Shown: positions 42,923 to 51,031 of the stretch, in pieces | Numbering within the stretch: the stretch's first letter is position 1 | Layout: each line of letters opens with the position of its first letter | Assembly (NCBI RefSeq): GCF_030316765.1 | Contig: NZ_JASZYT010000011.1 | Location: 124,001 to 188,000, forward strand | Direction: 5' to 3' | Source of the DNA: Variovorax saccharolyticus | GTDB taxonomy: Bacteria > Pseudomonadota > Gammaproteobacteria > Burkholderiales > Burkholderiaceae_C | Length of the DNA: 64,000 nucleotides | Translations under genes and position numbers: made by a program | The notes under the pieces: generated by a model | What the model was told of the DNA's origin: nothing | The model's input: only the letters and a program-made list of their open reading frames with translations | Database searches by the model: none

Positions 42923-43738
42923 TCACGGCCTGGTCGCCGCCGTGAGAACCGCGGGCATCGGCACTTCGTAGCCCAGCCCCTTCCTGAACGGCTCCAGCGC
43001 CGCGAGGATGGCGTCGTCGATGGCATCACGCACCTCGGCCTGCTGGCGTTGCAGCGCGCCGCGCATGCGCACCGTGCCGGTCTTGACGGTGAGCAGGATC
43101 TGCTCGCCCGACGAAGGCCGCCAGGTCTGCGGAACCCGCGTCACGGCGATGTCCTGGAAGCCGGCGCGGGCCATGGCCTGCAGGCTCGACGCTGCATCGG
43201 CGAAGAGGAACATGTCGGGGCCGCCCGGCAATCCCACGTCCAGGTCGCCATGGGCGTCGATCGCGCTGAGCACGGCACCGAAGAGCCTGGCCTCGTCGGG
43301 GCGCCCCCAGACCGTGAAGGCCAGCCGGCCGCCGTGCTTCAGCACGCGGAAGGCCTCGCGAAGGAAGGCCTCCGGTTCCGGGAAGTGAAGCACGCCGTAG
43401 TTGGCCACGACCGCATCGAATGCCGCGCTCGCGAACGGCAGACTGGCGGCGTCGCCTTCGACCAGCGTCGCGGCGGGGAAGCGTTGCCTGGCCAGCCGCA
43501 CCTGTTCCGCCGAGAAGTCGGTGCCCGTCACCACCGCGCCGCGGGCGAGGGCGGCGCCGGCGGCGTAGCCGGCACCCGTTGCCACGTCCAGCACCAGGCT
43601 TCCAGCCTTGACGCCGGCCGCATCCAGCATGGGCGCGATCGATTGGGTCGTGAGGCTCGACAACAAGTCGTCGTAGCTCGCGCAGACGGCGGGGTCGGTC
43701 CACCCGTCGTGTTCGAAGTCCCTGAACGCTGAGGCCAT
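42923..43738 (-). CDS. SAM-dependent methyltransferase
   Basis: The 271-residue protein has class I motifs: LVLDVATGAGYAAGAA (motif I, about residues 48-63), VTGTDFSAEQVRLARQRFP (motif II), VEGDAASLPFASAAFDAVVA and FRVLKHGGRLAFTVWGRP. The C-terminal part is variable. The order of motifs resembles UbiE/Coq5-like methyltransferases, but the acceptor is unknown. It is convergent with the maoC gene, 17 bases away, and follows the Bug receptor gene by 81 bases. Confidence 0.85.
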   Translation of the reverse strand: MASAFRDFEHDGWTDPAVCASYDDLLSSLTTQSIAPMLDAAGVKAGSLVLDVATGAGYAAGAALARGAVVTGTDFSAEQVRLARQRFPAATLVEGDAASLPFASAAFDAVVANYGVLHFPEPEAFLREAFRVLKHGGRLAFTVWGRPDEARLFGAVLSAIDAHGDLDVGLPGGPDMFLFADAASSLQAMARAGFQDIAVTRVPQTWRPSSGEQILLTVKTGTVRMRGALQRQQAEVRDAIDDAILAALEPFRKGLGYEVPMPAVLTAATRP

Positions 43739-43819
43739 GGCGTCCTCCTGCCGATGATCCGTGCGGCCAGAGGATGATCCTTTCGCGGCGCGGCCACAAG
43801 CCCTGCGCGGGCGCCCGGC

Positions 43820-44806
43820 CTACTGCCTGACCCAGTCCGAGGCCGCGATGATCGGCCCCCAGTGCTTGGTCTCGGCGGCAATGCGCTCGCTCAACTCGGC
43901 CGGTGTCGAAGCCCTGGGCTCGAACACCAGCCCGGCCATGCGCTGCTGCACCTTGGGCGCGGCCAGCGCCTTGTTCAGCACCGCGTTGAGGCGCTCGACC
44001 GTGGGCTTGGGCGTGCCCGCTGGCGCGAACATGCCGACCCAGAAATCGATCCGCATCGGATAGCCCAGCTCGGATGCGGTCGGCACCTCGGGCAGGACGG
44101 CCGAACGCCGGTCGCCAACCATCGCGATGACCTTGAGCTTGCCGGCGCGATGGAATTCCAGGAAGTCGCCGAGCGCCGTGATGCCGGCCGTGAGGTGTCC
44201 GCCCGCGAGGTCCTGCACCATCGGCACCGAACCGCGGAAGGGCACGCTGGCCAGCGGCACGCCTTGCTTGCGAGCGAGCGCGTCGAGCTGGAACTGCGGC
44301 TTGCTGCCGGCGGCCGAGACACCGACGTTTCCTGCCTTGGCGTCGGCCTTGGCCGCGGCCAGCAGCCCCGACATGTCCTTGATGCCGCTGGCCTGGCTGA
44401 CCGCCAGTGCGCCCGCATAGTTGGCGACCAGTCCGATCGGCGCGAAGTCGCTCGCGACATCGAAGCCCGGCTGGGCCAGCGTGAGCGGGATGATCACGGC
44501 CGTGTGGTCGGGCGCGAGCATCAGCGTGCGGCCGTCGGGCGCAGCGCGCTTGAGCGCCTGGGCCGCGAGCTGGCCGCCGGCGCCGGTCGGGTTCTCGACC
44601 GTCACGGGCACGCCGAGTTCCTCCCGCATCTGCTCCGCCACCTGGCGCGCCACCACGTCGATGGTGCCGCCGGCCGGAAAGCCGACCAGGATGCGGATCG
44701 GGCCGGAGGGAAAGTCGCCGGCGGCCGATGCCGGTGAAGCGGCGGCCGCGAGGGCGAAGGCGACGAGGCCGAACATCCGGCGCCGCATCGTGCTGAAGAC
44801 TGTCAT
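43820..44806 (-). CDS. Bug/TctC-family periplasmic receptor
   Basis: The 328-residue product has a signal peptide (about residues 1-28, cleaved after ASA) and the Bug fold: PSGPIRILVGFPAGGTIDVVAR near the start, VENPTGAGGQLAAQALKRAAPDG, VPFRGSVPMVQDLAGGHL and PEVPTASELGYP. Bug receptors bind carboxylates or amides for tripartite TctAB transport; neither tctA nor tctB is here, as is common for the expanded Bug set in this order. AGGAG lies seven bases before ATG 44806. It follows the CnbZ-like gene by 53 bases and may bind that enzyme's substrate. Confidence 0.9.
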   Translation of the reverse strand: MTVFSTMRRRMFGLVAFALAAAASPASAAGDFPSGPIRILVGFPAGGTIDVVARQVAEQMREELGVPVTVENPTGAGGQLAAQALKRAAPDGRTLMLAPDHTAVIIPLTLAQPGFDVASDFAPIGLVANYAGALAVSQASGIKDMSGLLAAAKADAKAGNVGVSAAGSKPQFQLDALARKQGVPLASVPFRGSVPMVQDLAGGHLTAGITALGDFLEFHRAGKLKVIAMVGDRRSAVLPEVPTASELGYPMRIDFWVGMFAPAGTPKPTVERLNAVLNKALAAPKVQQRMAGLVFEPRASTPAELSERIAAETKHWGPIIAASDWVRQ

Positions 44807-44859
44807 GGAACGCTCCTGGGAGGGGATGGAAAGTCGGTGCCGGGATGTCGTCGCAAGCC

Positions 44860-45618
44860 TCAGGCCGGCAGCAGGATCTCGCGCGACACGCTGCGCGCAT
44901 CGACCTCGATCTCGAGGTCCTGGACCGGCGGGCGCACCCAGTGCCAGCCGAGGCCGCCGGCCAGGGCGCCGCGCTCGGCAAGCTCCCGCTGCATCGCGTG
45001 GTGCAGGTCGTGCACGGTGTACAGGCGGGTGTCCGCCACGTCGGCCCAGCCCACGCCCATCAGCGCGAAGCGCGACTCCAGGTCGCCGAGGGCGAAGCGA
45101 AGCTTGTCGACGAGCGCGTCGGGCGAGCTTTCGCCCAGGCGCACGATGTTGTCGCGATAGCCGGGGCGGTCCGGGCATTCGGCGGCGCCCGAGGTCACGA
45201 AGTCCGCGGCGCCGCGCATCGATGCCGAAGGCAGGGTGTAGCTGAAGGCGTGGAAGCCGGCCTGGCGCGGGGCGTCGAAGGCGGGCACCAGGTTGCATCG
45301 CGCGACCGGATTGACGTCGTCCTCGAACAGCCCCCATTCGCCGAGCGGCCCCACGTAGGCGCGGTTGAAGGCGATGAAGGCGGCTTCGTCCATCGGCGCG
45401 GGAGAGCGCAGTTCGCAGGCGCACAGCGCAGTCGGCGGCCGGCCGAGCGCGGCCAGATGGGCCCGGATGCGCTCGAAGCCTTCGGCCAGGGGCACCGGCC
45501 GCAGGAAGCGCGCGCGCTCGATGACGTGGCCGGGATCGGCGACGACCGCGGCCGAGTACTGGAAGCCGCCGGGCAGATAGCGGTACTGGCCGGCCGGGAA
45601 ATGGAGGAGCTGAGTCAT
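44860..45618 (-). CDS. RidA-superfamily-like protein, possible 2-aminomuconate deaminase (CnbZ-like)
   Basis: The 252-residue product has text resembling the RidA/YjgF fold in its second half: DFVTSGAAECP, FALGDLESRFALMGVGWADV, DTRLYTVHDLHHAM and WHWVRPPVQDLEIEVDAR. The first half (about 1-115) has YLPGGFQYSAAVVADPGHV and CACELRSPAPMDEAAF. The overall length and order resemble CnbZ-type 2-amino-5-chloromuconate deaminases of aminophenol degradation, but I hold this at moderate confidence. It lies downstream of a marR gene and upstream of a Bug receptor on the same strand, which fits a small catabolic unit. Confidence 0.6.
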   Translation of the reverse strand: MTQLLHFPAGQYRYLPGGFQYSAAVVADPGHVIERARFLRPVPLAEGFERIRAHLAALGRPPTALCACELRSPAPMDEAAFIAFNRAYVGPLGEWGLFEDDVNPVARCNLVPAFDAPRQAGFHAFSYTLPSASMRGAADFVTSGAAECPDRPGYRDNIVRLGESSPDALVDKLRFALGDLESRFALMGVGWADVADTRLYTVHDLHHAMQRELAERGALAGGLGWHWVRPPVQDLEIEVDARSVSREILLPA

Positions 45619-45660
45619 TGGAAAACCTCAGTTAGTACGTATTCGTAGTATTTAAAAGCG

Positions 45661-45687
45661 AAACCCCTACGCTCGTTCATGGGGTTT
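45661..45687 (-). terminator. Possible terminator after marR
   Basis: A 7-bp stem AAACCCC/GGGGTTT with a 13-base loop lies between marR and the CnbZ-like gene; on the minus strand it is followed by CGCTTTTAAAT. The loop is long and the T-run short, so the call is weak. The adjoining 45625-45655 segment (with TACGTA and two CGTA/GTAT repeats) is AT-rich and may hold the next promoter and a MarR site. Confidence 0.4.
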
Positions 45688-45711
45688 TCCCTTGCAGGGA
45701 AGGCGAGGCCG

Positions 45712-46143
45712 CTAGCGGTCGAAACCCAGCATCTTGCGCAGCAGGCCGATCAGCTGTTCACGCTCGGATGCGCTCAGCCGGCGCGCGACCGCGTCCCGGT
45801 ACTCGACCGCCTTGCCGGTGCTGTCGACCAGTGCCCGCTCGCCGTCGTCCGTCAGGAAGAGGCAGAAACTGCGTCCATCGACGCTCGAACGCTCGCGCTT
45901 GAGCAGGCCCTTCGAGGCGGTGCGCTGCACCAGGTCGCTGCAGGTGTTGAGGTCGAGCCCGATGTCCTGCGCCACCTGGCTCTGGGAGCCGCCGGGCCGC
46001 TGGGCGACCGCCACCAGCAGCGCCAGCTGGCGCGAAGTCAGTCCATCCCCGTAGATCGACGGGAACAGGGCGTCGGCTTCGAAGTGGGCCCGTCGCAGCA
46101 GGTGGGGCAGGTGCTGCAGCAGCTGGAATTTCGAGATCGTCAT
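45712..46143 (-). CDS. MarR-family transcription regulator
   Basis: The 143-residue protein has the MarR winged helix (about residues 30-100): LTSRQLALLVAVAQRPGGSQSQVAQ, recognition helix DLNTCSDLVQRTASKGLLKRE and wing RSSVDGRSFCLFLTDDG. Such proteins usually repress neighbouring catabolic genes and release DNA on binding a phenolic ligand. It is upstream of the CnbZ-like and Bug genes on the same strand. ATG 46143 gives the normal family length. Confidence 0.88.
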   Translation of the reverse strand: MTISKFQLLQHLPHLLRRAHFEADALFPSIYGDGLTSRQLALLVAVAQRPGGSQSQVAQDIGLDLNTCSDLVQRTASKGLLKRERSSVDGRSFCLFLTDDGERALVDSTGKAVEYRDAVARRLSASEREQLIGLLRKMLGFDR

Positions 46144-46180
46144 GGCCTCGACAGTAGCGCCGAAATCGCGCGTTCGCGGC

Positions 46181-47812
46181 TCACTCGGCTGGCGCCGGCC
46201 GCCAGTCTTCCCGGGCCACCAGCACCGGCGTGGCCGGCTGCAGCACGAAGTTCGGCGACATGATCTGCACGCCGTACTCGTTGAAGACATCCTGGATGTG
46301 GCCGTGCAGGATGTTCAGCACGTCGTACTTGGGGGCGCCTGCGCGCATGAAGACATTGAGCTCGTACTCGACGTAGAAGTCCTGCAGCCTCACCTGGCGC
46401 ACCGTGGGCCGCGGTTCGGCCAGCAGGTCGGGGGTGCGGCCGGCGGCCATCACGAGCATCGCCTGCACCTGCCGCCAGGGGCTGTCGTAGCCGATCGTGA
46501 CCGAGGTCGACACCGCGATGCCGCCGCCGCTGGTCTTGGTGGTGTCGCTCGAGTTGAGGATCCGGGTCCCGACGACCACCGAATTGGGCAGCGTGACCTC
46601 CTGGTCGAGCCGGTTGCGCAGCTTGGTCGACAGCGTCCCGAGCTCCACCACATAGCCTTCGGACTCGCCGATCTGCACGTAGTCGCCCGGCCGCAGCGCG
46701 CGCGAATAGATCAGCACGAAGCCCGACATGATCTGCGACACCAGGCCCGAGGAGCCGAGCGTCACGAGCACGCCGAAGAACACGCTCAGGCCCTTGAACG
46801 CGTTGGAGTCGGACCCCGGGATGAACGGGTAGGCCACCACCAGCGCAAACAGCCAGACCAGCACCACGGTCAGGCGCCGCGTCGCACCGATGGTGTCGCT
46901 CTGCAGCGCCGCCATCTTCACGCCGGTGGCGTGCGCGGCGTTGAAAAGCGCGTGCAGGCCGCGGACCCCCAGGTGCGCCAGCAGGAAGATGAACGCGACC
47001 ATGGCGAGATCGGGCAGCGCGTGCAGAACGGCGACCGCGACCCGCGAGGCCACGGCGATCAACGAGGCGTCGAGCGTTTCGCCCCAGGGCCGGGTGTAGG
47101 GGAAGCGGGTCAGCACGTAGGCCAGCCAGACGTAGACCGCCATCAGCATCAGGGCGAACTTGAACCACTGGACCGCACGGCCCAGCGCCGCCACGCCGAT
47201 GCGCCGGGGGTCGAAAAGCGGCCGCGCCGCCGCCCGCGAACGCAAGCCCTGCATGCGGGCCTCGACGCGCCGTCCGACCGCCTGCAGTGCCAACAGCACC
47301 GCGACCAGCAGGCCGGAGGCGAGCGCCACCCAGCCGAGCGAGCTTGCGAACTGGCGCGTGCTGCTTTGCGACTTCCGGGCCAGCAGCGCCTGATGCAGCC
47401 GCGCTGCGGCCTGCCCGGCCACCTGCGCCAGCGCCGGATCGCCGGGCTCCAGGTCGCTGGCGAAGATCGCGAACAGCGTGGCGCCCTCGAGCATCACTGC
47501 ATAGCCCGGCAGGCCTTCGTGAGCGAAGCTCGCAACCTCGACCGGCGCGCCGAGGCTGGCCGCCGGAATGTCACCGATGCGCTCGGCGGCACGCTGGGCG
47601 CGCTGCTGCGGCGAAAGGCCGAACATCGGCACCCGGAAGACGAAGACCGGGCGATTCCAGACCTTGAGGGCGGCGCCGGTGTCCGGAGTCGAAGGCTCCT
47701 GGGCCGCGGCGCCTCCAGCCGCCACAGTGAGCAGCAGGGCCAGCAGGCAGGCACCCCGTTGCAGGGTCGACCCGAAAAGCGCGAAGAATCGAAGGAAGCG
47801 AAGAAAAACCAT
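46181..47812 (-). CDS. MscS-family mechanosensitive channel protein
   Basis: The 543-residue protein has a signal-like N terminus (about residues 1-38), a periplasmic region, then about four membrane helices. The MscS core is around 345-500: LSVFFGVLVTLGSSGLVSQIMSGFVLIYSRALRPGDYVQIGESEGYVVELG carries the pore helix and the beta domain (landmarks LGSSGL and ALRPGDYV). The later TLPNSVVVGTRILNSS is also typical. It should open under osmotic downshock. A 50-residue lipoprotein gene precedes it by 20 bases on the same strand. Confidence 0.9.
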   Translation of the reverse strand: MVFLRFLRFFALFGSTLQRGACLLALLLTVAAGGAAAQEPSTPDTGAALKVWNRPVFVFRVPMFGLSPQQRAQRAAERIGDIPAASLGAPVEVASFAHEGLPGYAVMLEGATLFAIFASDLEPGDPALAQVAGQAAARLHQALLARKSQSSTRQFASSLGWVALASGLLVAVLLALQAVGRRVEARMQGLRSRAAARPLFDPRRIGVAALGRAVQWFKFALMLMAVYVWLAYVLTRFPYTRPWGETLDASLIAVASRVAVAVLHALPDLAMVAFIFLLAHLGVRGLHALFNAAHATGVKMAALQSDTIGATRRLTVVLVWLFALVVAYPFIPGSDSNAFKGLSVFFGVLVTLGSSGLVSQIMSGFVLIYSRALRPGDYVQIGESEGYVVELGTLSTKLRNRLDQEVTLPNSVVVGTRILNSSDTTKTSGGGIAVSTSVTIGYDSPWRQVQAMLVMAAGRTPDLLAEPRPTVRQVRLQDFYVEYELNVFMRAGAPKYDVLNILHGHIQDVFNEYGVQIMSPNFVLQPATPVLVAREDWRPAPAE

Positions 47813-47832
47813 CCCGGGGTGCCGCACCAGGC

Positions 47833-47985
47833 TCAAGCTGCCGGACGTGCCGCGCCCACGGGCGTGGCCAGCTGCAGGGGCGCCGCCTGCGCCTGCGCCT
47901 TGGGTTCCTTCGGCTTGGGTTCGCAACCCGCGAGCGCCGCCGCCACGCAGACCAGCGCCAGTGCCAGGCTTCGATATGAGTTCAT
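47833..47985 (-). CDS. Small lipoprotein (50 residues)
   Basis: ATG 47985 follows AAAGGAG by five bases. The product begins MNSYRSLALALVCVAAALAG and has Cys21 in the lipobox ALAGC, followed by EPKPKEPKAQAQAAPL, a Pro/Lys/Ala-rich tether, and ends at a TGA at 47833. The first 20 residues form a clean lipoprotein signal. I recognise no family; similar short entericidin-like or tether lipoproteins exist. Its position 20 bases before the MscS gene suggests co-expression. Confidence 0.65.
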   Translation of the reverse strand: MNSYRSLALALVCVAAALAGCEPKPKEPKAQAQAAPLQLATPVGAARPAA

Positions 47986-48053
47986 GCTTGCTCCTTTCAG
48001 CTGCGGCCGTCGGAAAGTACACCACGATCGGCAAGCTCAGACAAGGCGCGGAT

Positions 48054-49379
48054 TCAGCCTGGCAGGCGGCAGGCAAGCACCGTGCCGCGGCTCTCGCCGA
48101 AGCCGATCCGCGCCGCGCCGGGCTTCTCGCACCAGCCGCGCAGCATCACGGCGTCGCCGTCCTGCAGGAAGCCGCGCGATTCGCCGTTCGCGAGCGCGAT
48201 CGGCGCCTGTCCGCCGCGCGTCAGCTCGATCATCGCGCCCGCTTCTCCAGGGCCGGGGCCCGAGATGGTGCCGCTGCCGAACAGGTCGCCCGGATTCAGG
48301 CTGCAGCCGCCGGCGGTATGGTGCGCGACCATCTGGGCGATGCTCCAGTACTGGTGGCGGAAGCTGGTGCCCGACAGCCGGGTCGGGCCATCCGCTTCGT
48401 CGCGGTCGCGCTGGCTCTCCAGCCAGACCTCGAGCCGGATGTCGATCGCGCCGTGCTCCCGATTGCCCTGGCTGTCGAGATAGGGCAATGGCTGCGGATG
48501 CTCGGCCGGCCGTGTCCAGGCGCTGCGATAGGGCGCCAGCGCATCCATCGTGACGATCCAGGGCGACACCGTGGTGGCGAAGTTCTTCGCCAGGAAGGGG
48601 CCGAGCGGCGCCATCTCCCAGAACTGGATGTCGCGCGCCGACCAGTCGTTGAGCAGGCAGATGCCGAAGACGTGGTCTTCGGCGCGCTCGAGCGGGATGG
48701 CTTCGCCCGCCGCGTTGCCCCGGCCGATGTAGATGCCGAGTTCGAGTTCGTAGTCCAGGCGCGCGCAGGGGCCGTAGCTGGGTGCCTTCGCACCCGGCGC
48801 CAGGGTCTGCCCCATCGGCCGATGGAACGCCTGTCCGCTGACGCCGAGTGTCGAGACCCGCCCGTGATAGGCGATCGGGATCCACTGGAAGTTCGGCGTG
48901 ATCGGATCGTCGGGCTTGAGCAGGCGGCCGATGTTCAGCGCGTGATCGATCGACGTGTAGAAGTCGGTGTAGTCGCCGACGCGTGCCGGCAGCGCGAATT
49001 CGATCGCCGCCTGGGGCCGCAGGCAGGCGCGCACCGCATCGGCGTCGGCGGCGGGCGCGTCCTCGTTCAGGGCCGCGAACAGGGCATGGCGCAGCGCCCG
49101 CCAGGCGGCGGGGCCGAGCGCGAAGAAGTCGTTGAGCACCGGTTGCGCGCAGGCGCGTGCGGCCTGCAGCGCCGGGCCATCGAGCGTTCCGGCAGCGGCC
49201 AGCGCCGCGAGGTCCACGACCTGGTCGCCGATCGCCACGCCGCCGCGAAAGGCCTCCTGCGTGCCTGCGAGGCGGAACTCCGCGAACGGCAGGTTCTGGA
49301 TCGGGAAATCGCAGCCCCCGGCCTGCGCCGAGGCGAGCCAGCTGCGGGCGGCGGGGTCGTGCGTGTGATCGAGCGCCAT
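48054..49379 (-). CDS. fahA: Fumarylacetoacetase
   Basis: The 441-residue protein has both domains of full-length fumarylacetoacetate hydrolase: an N-terminal SH3-like domain (about residues 18-120, PIQNLPFAEFR) and the catalytic domain with DYTDFYTSIDHALNIGRLL, IAYHGRVSTLGVSG, the metal-ligand stretch LDYELELGIYIGRGN and NDWSARDIQFWEMAPLGPF. It cleaves fumarylacetoacetate to fumarate and acetoacetate. The usual partner homogentisate dioxygenase is not adjacent; instead it follows a cyclase-family gene by eight bases at the end of an ABC-transporter operon. The substrate may therefore differ from tyrosine catabolism. Confidence 0.92.
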   Translation of the reverse strand: MALDHTHDPAARSWLASAQAGGCDFPIQNLPFAEFRLAGTQEAFRGGVAIGDQVVDLAALAAAGTLDGPALQAARACAQPVLNDFFALGPAAWRALRHALFAALNEDAPAADADAVRACLRPQAAIEFALPARVGDYTDFYTSIDHALNIGRLLKPDDPITPNFQWIPIAYHGRVSTLGVSGQAFHRPMGQTLAPGAKAPSYGPCARLDYELELGIYIGRGNAAGEAIPLERAEDHVFGICLLNDWSARDIQFWEMAPLGPFLAKNFATTVSPWIVTMDALAPYRSAWTRPAEHPQPLPYLDSQGNREHGAIDIRLEVWLESQRDRDEADGPTRLSGTSFRHQYWSIAQMVAHHTAGGCSLNPGDLFGSGTISGPGPGEAGAMIELTRGGQAPIALANGESRGFLQDGDAVMLRGWCEKPGAARIGFGESRGTVLACRLPG

Positions 49380-49387
49380 GGCGGCCT

Positions 49388-50194
49388 TCACTCGCTGGCC
49401 ATCAGCGCATCGTCGAAGATCGCGACCGCGCGCGTCCAGCCGGCCGAGGCGCCGCGGATCTTGTGCGGGAAGCAGCTGATGAAGAAGCCGTCGGGCGGCA
49501 GCGCCTCGAGGTTGTGCAGCTTCTCGATGTGGCAGTAGCCGATGTCGCGTCCGGCCTTGTGGCCCTCCCAGATCAGCGAGGCGTCCTGGGTCTCGCCGTA
49601 TTTCTTCGCGGTGTGCACGAAAGGCGCGTCCCAGCTCCAGGCATCGGTGCCGGTCAGGCGAACGCCGCGTTCCAGCAGGTACATCGTCGCCTCGTAGCCC
49701 ATGCCGGCGCCCGCCGACACGTAGTCGTTGTGGCCGTAGCGCGAGCCGGCGCGGGTATTGACCACCACGATCTCGAGCGGCTTGAGCGTGTGGCCGATGC
49801 GCTTGAGCTCGGACTCGACGTCGTTCGCGGTCACCACGTAGCCATCCTCGAAGTGGCGGAAGTCGAGCTTCACGGCCGGCTGGAAGCACCACTCGAGCGG
49901 CACCTCGTGGATCGCGATCGCCGGCTTCTTGTGGCCCAGCGCGCGGTCCATGGTGGAGTGGAAGTGGTAGGGGGCGTCGAGGTGCGTGCCGTTGTGGGTC
50001 GACAGCTGCACCAGCTCGACGGCCCAGCCTTCGCCGTCGGGCAGGTCCTCTTTCTTCAGGCCGGGGAAGAAGGGCTCGATCTGCTCGTAGGTCTGCTCGT
50101 GCGTGAAGTACTGGATCTTCGGCGCGAAGGCGGGCGGGTCGGACATCACGTCGTTCTCGAGGAAGATGGACAGGTCGACGAATTTGCGGGTCAT
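49388..50194 (-). CDS. Cyclase-family (kynurenine formamidase/isatin hydrolase-like) metal hydrolase
   Basis: The 268-residue protein has the cyclase-family metal motif HNGTHLDAPYHF (residues 67-78, pattern HxGTHxDxPxHF), the opening FVDLSIFLENDV and late DAWSWDAPF and GYCHIEKLHNLEALP. Members hydrolyse cyclic or aryl amides such as isatin and N-formylkynurenine with Mn or Zn. The substrate here is unknown. Its place between the ABC transporter and fumarylacetoacetase suggests a hydrolytic step in a ring-degradation route. Confidence 0.88.
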   Translation of the reverse strand: MTRKFVDLSIFLENDVMSDPPAFAPKIQYFTHEQTYEQIEPFFPGLKKEDLPDGEGWAVELVQLSTHNGTHLDAPYHFHSTMDRALGHKKPAIAIHEVPLEWCFQPAVKLDFRHFEDGYVVTANDVESELKRIGHTLKPLEIVVVNTRAGSRYGHNDYVSAGAGMGYEATMYLLERGVRLTGTDAWSWDAPFVHTAKKYGETQDASLIWEGHKAGRDIGYCHIEKLHNLEALPPDGFFISCFPHKIRGASAGWTRAVAIFDDALMASE

Positions 50195-50275
50195 GGGGGC
50201 TCCTTCTTAAGGTCTCAGCAAGTTGAGGACAGAGCAAAGATGACTGCGACATTTCCTGGTCTGTCCCGCAAGGTT

Positions 50276-51031
50276 TCACGAGGACTGCCAGCGCAGCAAT
50301 CTCTTCTCCGCGAATGCCAGCAGCGCGTTGCTGGCGAAGCCGATCAGGCCCAGCAGCGCGATGCCGGCGAACAGGTCGCTGGCGCGGAAGGCGCGCGCCG
50401 CCAGCAGGATGGCCTGGCCCAGTCCGCTCTGCGAGGCGATCATCTCGCCGACCACGGCGACGATCAGCGAGATCGTCATCGACAGGCGCATGCCGGCGAG
50501 GATGTCGGGCAGCGCGTTGGGCAGGCCGATCTTCCAGACGAAGGCGGCGCGCGGCAGCTGCAGGCAACGCGCCACTTCGGCCAGGCGCGGCTCGACCGCC
50601 GCGAAGCCGTGCACGGTCGCCAGCAGCACCGGCCACATGGCGCCGAAGGCCACCACGAACAGCACCATGCCGGGATTCAGGCCGAAGATCGAGATCGCCA
50701 ACGGCAGAAGCGCCGAGGCCGGCAGCGGGCGGATGAATTCGAGCGTCGGCTGGACCCAGGCGCGCACCGAAGGCGAAACGCCGATCGCGGCACCCAACAC
50801 CACGCCGAAGACCGAGGCCAGCAGCCAGCCTTCGAACATGCGGCGCACGGTCGCCAGCGTGTAGCCGAGCAGGTCGCCGCGCAGGCCTTCGGCCAGGCTC
50901 GCCGCCGTGGCCTCGGGCGTCGGCAGGAACACACGGCTGACCCAACCCGCGTTGCTGGCGGTCCACCACAGTGCGACCAGCGCCGCGAGCACGGCGGCCG
51001 AGCCGAGCCAGCTGCCTGGACGTCCGTTCAT
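50276..51031 (-). CDS. ABC transporter permease (SsuC/TauC type), first of two
   Basis: The 251-residue permease has an N-terminal helix, the periplasm-side LPTPEATAASLAEGLRG, and the inner-membrane coupling motif EVARCLQLPRAAFVWKIGLPNALPDILAGM (landmarks EVARCLQLP and LPNALPDIL), as in taurine, sulfonate and nitrate-type transporters. ATG 51031 overlaps the stop of the second permease by four bases (ATGA). It forms a heterodimeric pore with the neighbouring permease. Confidence 0.87.
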   Translation of the reverse strand: MNGRPGSWLGSAAVLAALVALWWTASNAGWVSRVFLPTPEATAASLAEGLRGDLLGYTLATVRRMFEGWLLASVFGVVLGAAIGVSPSVRAWVQPTLEFIRPLPASALLPLAISIFGLNPGMVLFVVAFGAMWPVLLATVHGFAAVEPRLAEVARCLQLPRAAFVWKIGLPNALPDILAGMRLSMTISLIVAVVGEMIASQSGLGQAILLAARAFRASDLFAGIALLGLIGFASNALLAFAEKRLLRWQSS

